From Mya arenaria (taxonomy: Eukaryota > Mollusca > Bivalvia > Myida > Myidae), in assembly GCF_026914265.1 (NCBI RefSeq), contig NC_069133.1, forward strand, positions 7,145,437 to 7,209,436: 64,000 nucleotides of DNA. The letters run 5' to 3'. A program made the translations under genes and the position numbers. Below, one piece after another: positions 56,906-64,000 of the stretch. Numbering within the stretch: the first letter of the stretch is position 1; every line of letters begins with the position of its first letter. The notes beneath the pieces were generated by a model. That model worked only from the letters and a program-made list of their open reading frames with translations. It was not told the DNA's origin and did not search any database.

Positions 56906-59900
56906 TCCTACCTGGTAAATAGGTTTGAAATTCTTACCTGACGCTTAACATAAAATAATTCCTTTTAATCTAATTGAAAGAATACCTTACAAACGCTACT
57001 TAGAAAATGAGAAAAGCATACTGTTTGTAAGCTTTTTTTCGTCCCCTCTCCTCCGAAAAAAGGTATTTTCGTTTTCTCTGTGTCGCCGTCGTTTGCGCCT
57101 GCTGACGAGTTCTGTTTTTAAAGAGGTTTTTTTATGGAATATGACCACACAGATTGAATTATTCTTGTCATATCTTCTTAAAATATATACTTTACACTTG
57201 TTATAGGCTTCATGGACCACATAGAGAGTGAACACGTAAACGTGCTCAATCATTTTATTTCCTAGAACACCTGTATCATTAATATCAACAAATGATGGTC
57301 ATGTACAATCGTGGTCATATCACACTTTGATCAGATCAATTGTATTTCCTTTTTATTCTTCTTTCTTTCAAGCTTTTGATTTAATGATACCGATGTCATG
57401 TATCGTAATCTATCAAAATAAGTCTACCTAGTTAAAAAGGGTAAGTATTTGAAATGAGAATTAGATATGACAATATTTTTATTTGTGCTACTGTAACAAA
57501 ATGTTATAGATGATATTTGTTGATTTCATTGAAAGACAGTTTCGAGTGAAGATATAGTTTTTCTTTGATCACGGGTGAAATAGAATACGGCATTACACTG
57601 AAATCAACATATTTTTTGTTTCTTTTTGTTTCTTCATTGATTTTGGAGTTAAATTTAGATTTTAATTTATTTTTTCTAAATACCACCGGTTTGAAAAAGC
57701 GTTGTCTACCCCGCCGCCCTTTGGACGTCCTTTAACCAAATTATAGCTTATGACGTAGCTGCCAATTTTCTATTTCCGGTTCAGAATAAATTTGTTTTAT
57801 TGTTTATTATTCACCCGTTTTTAGTGCAAACATTTTATGAATAACATCAATAAACATTTTTTCAAATGTACATCCATTTTCCAAACAATAACAGTCCATG
57901 CAGGAAAACACATTTCAACTAATCAGGTCATGAATATATGTCCAAATTACTACGCCGCCAAGTAAAGAATGAAAATTTGAAAGGTCGAGAGTGTTAGCAA
58001 AACAATTGCGGATTACCATTGGATAATAACTGTTTTCCTACTTAAAAAGTTATTTCATGATACATGGGTATTCAGTCATCCCTCACTGTCAAAGACCATG
58101 TCTGATTTGTTTGAAGACCACGCTGGGTTGTTGACAATTTTTTAGGTGTTGGTAGGGTAAAAATATCTGTTAATTATTGTTGGGATTTTCCGGGAAGTTA
58201 TTTCCGTATTACGTATTACAACGACAAACTGTTTAAAAAGATATTTAATAGAATATATAACATTGTATTTATGTTCGAGCAGTTGTTTTCGTCTGTAATT
58301 TGTTTAGTATGAAAGCAATTGTTCGAACATTCAGCTTCAAAGTTCAAGAAAACGTTTGGAAAACAGGATAACCATTTTCATATAAATGGTTAGTTGTTTA
58401 TTTCTAAGTATACCTTTATTCAAATATATGCAACATTTTTTTATTTCAAATTGTGTTTGGGCAAAAATCTTCTGATTCAAAAGTGACGTGTTTAGATTCG
58501 ATGAAGGGGAAGTAACTACGGTGAATTTTAAAAGTAGTTCTTTAAGTTGTTATTTTCACATATTAGTTTGCAGTGAATATATCAAATTGATATTTTCACT
58601 TTTGTTATTTCAAGAACGCAACACAATAATTCATCGAACAACATGAAAAAACAACGGTTTTTCCTAAGTTCTTGTATTCGCGAGTATTTGAACTTCAGTA
58701 ATTGTTTTTGATTAACATCCATATCATAAGTGCACTATACCCCTTTACTAAACCAAGAAACTCTTATATTAACGTTAGTATTGTGCTAAAACAAGATACA
58801 TAACATTATCATAAAAATGGTATTCAGGCATGAACCCTCAGTGCCATCGCTCATATTATAAGTATATTCCATGGCCACTCGGTGTTACCGAGTTTCCACA
58901 GAACACATTGCGCGAGGATTTCGTAGATGTTTCTTTCTCCCACCTCAGTTAAATACAATATAATAAAACTATATTTTAATATATTGTTTACATACGGGTA
59001 TTATTTATTATCTTTGACCGTGGGCAAGATACTGATTTTCAGCTAATTGGATCTACTCATCTGGAGTGGAAGAATATAAAATGATGCATACTGATAAAAT
59101 TAATAGTTACCAATAGTTACAAAAAACAATCGATATATACAGCAACAGACAACTGCAGTAAACAGTTAATATCTGCAACAATTTGTAATTATGCTAGTAC
59201 TTGCAAGAAGCATGAACTCGGATACAGCATAATGAATACTCTTATAATAACAGATTCAATACTTCCAAATATTCTTCATTTATGTAATGCCAGGAAAAAG
59301 AGACAAAGCGACATGGTAACAATGTATAAGATACAGGAGCAGCTGGGTAATTACTGTAAACGACATCCGACAGTACCGGGATAATGACTAGCTAATGACT
59401 TCTTTTGCTGTGTTAATCGGGACTAATTCGCGATTGCATAACATATCACATTCTAGAAACGGTTATTTTCATTATTCGGACGATCAAAGCCGAAGTTCAT
59501 TTCCGATGTTCTTCGAGCTATAGACACTGTTTGCCGTCGCTGAAATTGTGTTCTCAACAGGCTAGTGAATTATCATGCAGTGATCTTTTGGTTTCTTAAT
59601 TGGATTCCGTTTATGAACTGTGATTATCCAGGCAGATACTTGGTGAGATGGAACTATGACCAGTTGCAAGAGTCAGCCAGAGAGTGAGAGTCGTTATACA
59701 GATCGATCTCTGTTCATTTAACCGTTGTTTATAAGTGCGTTAGAATGAAAGTGGATTGCGGTAACAGAAGCGTTTTGGGTACCAAGTGTGTTTCTGGATG
59801 TTTATGTTTTACAATGGGTCTCAAATGCGCGTGAAACGGAAACTATATACTGTGTATCACCTAAACGCTAATTTAACCTATTTATTTTAGTAAATACAAA

Positions 59901-59954
59901 CAAAGTGATTTCGAAGAATTTGGGTGGCGCAGAGCTTTTCGCACGGTGCCAGCA
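56906..59954 (+). repeat. 5' flank of receptor C
   Basis: It is collinear with the reversed receptor A and B 5' flanks and with the pseudogene flank: 57075-57310 matches 48640-48850; 58650-58800 matches 49530-49680; and 59340-59420 (CTGGGTAATTACTGTAAACG) matches A and B about 600 bp before their starts. TATTTATTTTAG at about 59879 looks like a splice acceptor 66 bp before the ORF, but A reads TTTTGG there, so splicing is not supported. No other gene is present. Confidence 0.6.
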
Positions 59955-61229
59955 ATGGATGTACAGGAAGAAGTAACGTTGTTATATTTTAATGATCTTT
60001 ATCCAGACTGCGATGACATGCACTCGCTAATATTCGGGATGATCACGCCAATACAAGCGGCGCTAGTCACCGTGGCCAACATATTTATCGTGATCCTCTT
60101 CACCAAGCCGAATATCCGGTCGCGAACCACGTGTATCCTGACGCTCATTGCGCTGGCTGACGTACTTTCCATCCTGTCGCCCACATCGATCTATATCTGG
60201 CTGTTCACCCTCGATAACGGCAACCATCGTGCAGTCCCCTACCGCTTTTGCATCTGGACGATTGCGTTTGTGGATATATTTCTGGATATGTTTAACTCAA
60301 TGTCACTCTGGTTCACTGTTTTGTTGGCGTTAATGAGACGCAAGTGTTTACAATCTCCGTTTACTGCCAAGTGTACACACAGATATCGTCACGTCATTGG
60401 CTATATTACAGGAGTAGTGTGTTTAGTTCTTGCAGTTCACATACCGTCGTTTTTCATTTTTGACGTCGTTCCTCTAAACAGAACGTACGTTGATTCTAAC
60501 GTAACGGGCGTAATGTGTGGATTGAAAGAGCGTAAATATAGCATTCCGCGGAAAATCCATCTATGGATGGAGGTATTACTAGACTCTCTCATTCCATCAT
60601 GCATTCTTTTGTACCTGACATTTAGCATTCTATGGGTTTTGCGTAAAGCTAAGCAGAGCCGGTCTTCACTTCGTTCCCATTCCTCCGTATACCGTCCCGG
60701 CGGGGTTCCAGACGACAGGGAAAATGAGGGCGTATCTGTGAGACTAAAATATGTCCAGTTCCGGCGGTGGAAGTTTCGGGCGCAGACGAGCAAGTGCAGC
60801 GTTGATTCCGCCTTTGAAAAGCTTGACCGGGAAAGTAGACGAACTTCGTGGCTTATTTTCGCAGTCGCAATCCTAATCTCCACCCACGAGCTACCTATGG
60901 CGCTTATAAGCGCGTACAAACTCACAGTACACATGCACGAGACGCTTCCGTTGGTGTTCTTCGGCTGCTGGTCGGCTATATTCACGCTGTGGCAGAACAC
61001 CATATATCCGCTCACGTTTTTCATATACGCGCTGATGAGTGCCAACTTCCGGTCAGAGATCTTGCGAGTCCTGACCTGTAAATGCCTGTTTTCCGGCGAA
61101 GAGACGACGGCAGGGAATGAACCGATAGTTAAAAAGGTGTTGTTGAGCCCGTGTTCTGTAAGAAAATCGCTGAGCAAGGGATTAAGCAAAGCCAATGAAG
61201 AAACAGTTGGTTTGTCTAGTGAAAACTGA
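59955..61229 (+). CDS. Class A GPCR C, sex-peptide/myoinhibitory-peptide receptor-like
   Basis: An intronless 424-codon gene for a plasma-membrane receptor. The ATG at 59955 (MDVQEEVTLLYFNDLYPDCD) matches receptor B. Approximate helices: TM1 27-49, TM2 60-84 (LIALAD with Asp69), TM3 99-126 (Cys99), TM4 147-169, TM5 203-229, TM6 297-320 (HELP 311-314), TM7 333-358. Sequons are at Asn175 and Asn182, and Cys188 is the likely disulfide partner of Cys99. MRRK at 127-130 replaces DRY, and YPLTFFIY at 351-358 replaces NPxxY, as in sex-peptide-receptor-like proteins where this region reads YPxNFxIY. The third inner loop is long, basic and Ser-rich. Helix 8 is followed by Cys375/Cys377, possible palmitoylation sites. 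It is closest to B by eye. The ligand is unknown. Confidence 0.92.
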   Translation: MDVQEEVTLLYFNDLYPDCDDMHSLIFGMITPIQAALVTVANIFIVILFTKPNIRSRTTCILTLIALADVLSILSPTSIYIWLFTLDNGNHRAVPYRFCIWTIAFVDIFLDMFNSMSLWFTVLLALMRRKCLQSPFTAKCTHRYRHVIGYITGVVCLVLAVHIPSFFIFDVVPLNRTYVDSNVTGVMCGLKERKYSIPRKIHLWMEVLLDSLIPSCILLYLTFSILWVLRKAKQSRSSLRSHSSVYRPGGVPDDRENEGVSVRLKYVQFRRWKFRAQTSKCSVDSAFEKLDRESRRTSWLIFAVAILISTHELPMALISAYKLTVHMHETLPLVFFGCWSAIFTLWQNTIYPLTFFIYALMSANFRSEILRVLTCKCLFSGEETTAGNEPIVKKVLLSPCSVRKSLSKGLSKANEETVGLSSEN

Positions 61230-61353
61230 AATTATAATATAGTTGTTGTTTTTTTATAGTCATTTCCAAAATGACGTTATGTTTGCGTACAATTTCGCGC
61301 GCTTTCCTTTAAAAACTGAAATAAACTGTCAATTTGTATTCTTTGTAGACATA

Positions 61354-61359
61354 AATAAA
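61354..61359 (+). promoter_or_regulatory. Candidate polyadenylation signal of receptor C
   Basis: AATAAA lies 125 bp after the stop codon and is followed by another within 6 bp. Such hexamers are common in this AT-rich DNA, so this is only a candidate. Confidence 0.3.
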
Positions 61360-63499
61360 AATAAAAAATGTTGATATAGTGGAAGTTCGCAATATATTTC
61401 ACCTCAGGTACACCAAAAGTATTTCTATATTTCTAAAAACAAAAGGTTTTGGTGCTCACTCAGTGAAATGTATTAAGATCTTACACTGAAACAAAAGATT
61501 ATCCTTTATTTATTTCGGGTTTCAGTGTCTTATTGACATTTTAAGATAGTAAAAAGACGCAAATGAAAATACGTTTTCAAGAAAAATCATGTTGCCATCT
61601 TGGTTAGCTGAATTCTACAAGGTATTTTCGATAGAATGACTAAAAATAGCAGTTAACGTAAAATAATGAAAATGATTAAACGTAAATGCATTTATTACTA
61701 GATCAATACGCATAAAATACATGACAAAAAGTCATATGTATATTACTGTATTAAACATTCTGAAAAAATATTTTTAAATAAATAAAAAAGTTCGCAAAGC
61801 AAGACTATATGAACGACTGACTGAGCAATGCAAAATTAGCGTACAGATACTTTTTTTTATTTTCTCTATTTCATTATTGACTTCAAACCGAAGTCTTAGC
61901 AAAGACCAACACTTACTTTTTGTTGTTGATTTTAGTAAAATGGCGCATAACTGGATCACTTTTTAAGTCATTTCAATACATTTGCGAATTGAATTTGGCA
62001 ACATGTATACACAAATGCATTTGAACACCTTCAACACCTTTTTGTTATGGCCAAAACTATCCCATTATATCGGGATACATCGAACAAGAGCTCGTCTATT
62101 CCGCCGCTTTCAAGTTCAAGGCAAAACGTGCATGGATCACTGTAACAGATGACGTGCAAAACCTTAACAAGTAAACTATGAAGGGGCGAAATGTGCATTT
62201 TATGCAGGATAGACTTCATTGTGTAAAGATTCAATGCAATACATAAAGTAGTTGCAGAATGCTTGCAAGCAAAATTTTAACCAGAATTTCTAAGTCGATA
62301 AAAAAGGGCCAAATGACTTAAATGTGGTTACACGCAAAACCTTTACCTAAATTCAGTAAAAATATACAGCCATTATTTGCAATATTTGCAAAACATAGTT
62401 ATCTAACTAGATTATTCAAATAGGATGATAATTGGCAGCATATATCCAACTTCCAATGCTGTTTTAGCTGAGATATTTACATAAATGTGATTGCATTTAA
62501 AGCCTTTAACAAGCTGTAACCCCGCTGCCGACGTTAGCTTGAAAACTATAGCTCTTTTTATTCTTCGAATACTCGAAATAATAACGGATGAGCTAAAACC
62601 AATTAGAAGTGACATTGACCTGTTTAATTGTGAGAAACTAAAGAATCGATGTTCACGTCAATAGTGAAATATTTATAAAACAACACAATGTGTTTAACCC
62701 TAATAACCAAGAGACAAGTGTCAAGTAATCCTACAAGTGTGAATCCCGTATGAATATGTAAGCAAACCCAATACAGTCAAGACGAAAGGGGATAATTCCT
62801 TACATTAGAATTACCGCACGTATATAATTCATGTAAATATAATATGCATGCATAAATAAAACATTCTATAACTGCATTTAGGATATGGAATTCTGTGATT
62901 TTGTGCCTAAACCGTATTGTGACACATGCGATCACGTTTGATATGCGTTTCAATCATTTTTAAAAGTACATCATATACGATGACTAGTAGTAAGTGCTGA
63001 CATCCTGTATTATGATAACTACCACATGGTGTTATATCATGATGTAGATTGATGGTAGCGAAGGGCGAATTCACGAAGGGCTCACAGCTGGGCAATTTTT
63101 AATTAAATATTTCTCGTTTTAAAAGTCACCAAGGCATTTCGTTTTATGATGTGGATAATTGATTTTGTCACTCTTCAATGTTCGATGTTGATTAAACTCC
63201 TTATTACCACATCTCAAAGTAAATCATGATATCGTAAACAATAAGCAATTACACATAATAGTCAACCCATGAAACCTTCTGAATAAACCCATTGCTACGG
63301 TTTATAACGCGGCCAATTAACAGTTGAAATTGTCGTTTTATTTATTCTAAGTGACAAAATTAAACCAAGGAAGCTCAGGGTCAAAATCATGTCATGTACG
63401 TCTTAAAGTGACTATAAAATATCTAGAAAACAAAAGAGCATTTCATTTTGAAACTGATGTGAAAGCTAATTAGGTGATCATTATCTCTTAATGACACAA

Positions 63500-63830
63500 A
63501 TCTGCCACACTTGGAAATAAACAATAGAAAAATGTGGCACGCAAGAGGATGTGGATTTTGTATTGCAAATATATGGGCAAGCAACACAGTCGGTTGCACG
63601 AAAATGTTTTTTGTGTCAAGCTAAAACCGTATCTTGCGCGGATCCTTAAACAAGGGATAACGGAAATTCTATGGCAGGACGCTTTAGGGGTTAATCAAGT
63701 TGTTAGCTTGAAGAGCGGGGTTCTCTACAACAGGGTTAGGAAGTGCTTCTGTGGTTCGGAAATTTACTGTGAACTTTTATAAAAAAACAGTAACCTGAGC
63801 TGAAAACGATTCGTGGCTTCAGCGTGACGA
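63500..63830 (+). repeat. Duplicated block, copy in receptor C 3' flank
   Basis: Third copy of the block also found at 50600-50950 and 16290-16600 (reversed). Contains GGATAACGGAAATTCTATGG and ACGCTTTAGGGGTTAATCAA. Its 82-codon frame differs in its N-terminus from that of the 50.6-kb copy. Confidence 0.7.
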
Positions 63831-64000
63831 TAACCGCTTGGCATTTCCTAGAGAATGCTGTCACTAATACGAACACTTGATGAAATTTAGATGTCCAGTT
63901 CACATCTTTACATCTGTCTTTAACTCGTACGTGAAAGCACGACCATTATGACAATGAAACAGAAGGGATAATTTGAAACACTGGTGTTTTAATAGTTTGA

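Larger units (their letters stand above)
61230..64000 (+). repeat. 3' flank of receptor C
   Basis: It is collinear with other units: 61680-61710 matches 19886-19915, 34870-34915 (both reversed) and 25590; 61885-62020 matches 29610-29760 and the complement of 34610-34740; and 62690-64000 matches 49857-51100. It includes one reversed 38-bp CACGTG-family unit (about 62703-62760) without the E-box, and the block at 63500-63830. Short open frames show no recognisable product. Confidence 0.7.

Noticed and set aside
56416-56922. Cys/Val-rich and His/Thr-rich frames near 56.6 kb
   Set aside because: Products of a GT/GC simple repeat on both strands.
59878-59891. Splice acceptor just before receptor C (TATTTATTTTAG)
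   Set aside because: Receptor A has TTTTGG at the matching place and B differs as well, so an intron in the 5' UTR is not supported by conservation.

Overview
This window looks like AT-rich genomic DNA of an invertebrate animal, most likely a bivalve or other mollusc. The reasons are intronless peptide-type GPCR paralogues of a sort expanded in molluscs, a Ngaro-type retroelement, several LINEs, MITE-like elements and many minisatellites. The species cannot be fixed from the sequence alone. Coding density is very low: three intact receptor genes, one probable first exon of a secreted protein, one receptor pseudogene, and otherwise transposon genes.

Layout. 0-1.1 kb: compound trinucleotide VNTR beside a signal-peptide exon (minus strand). 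1.5-2.7 kb: three copies of a ~390-bp satellite unit. 2.7-5.2 kb: degraded BEL/Pao fossil. 6.1-7.6 kb: leftover 5' flank of a receptor duplication unit. 7.6-9.9 kb: 38-bp minisatellite split by a young 5'-truncated LINE. 10.36-16.10 kb: Ngaro-like tyrosine-recombinase retroelement with A1...B1-A2...B2 split direct repeats. 16.2-23.4 kb: receptor A (minus strand) with flanks, including a MITE that holds a palindromic element that holds a LINE fragment. 23.7-24.8 kb: 22-bp minisatellite. 26.45-28.74 kb: TIR element with an exact 9-bp target duplication. 30.0-31.3 kb: 48-bp array. 33.0-33.9 kb: CACGTG-rich 38-bp array. 35.7-36.9 kb: receptor B (minus). 38.2-42.6 kb: near full-length but broken LINE. 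46.1-47.7 kb: a second TIR element with a nested fragment of the 26-kb family. 49.7 kb: receptor pseudogene fragment. 54.8 kb: second palindromic element. 59.9-61.2 kb: receptor C (plus).

The organising theme is repeated, partly inverted duplication of one receptor locus. The receptor ORF and several kilobases of flank recur as at least five whole or partial units (A, B, C, the 49.7-kb remnant, and flank-only remnants near 6-7, 25 and 29-33 kb). Because these units are paralogous, one unit often supplies the empty site for an insertion in another. This lets several elements be bounded from the sequence itself, and shows some minisatellites as expansions of a unit still single-copy in a paralogue.

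All similarity statements were made by eye; no alignments or database searches were run.
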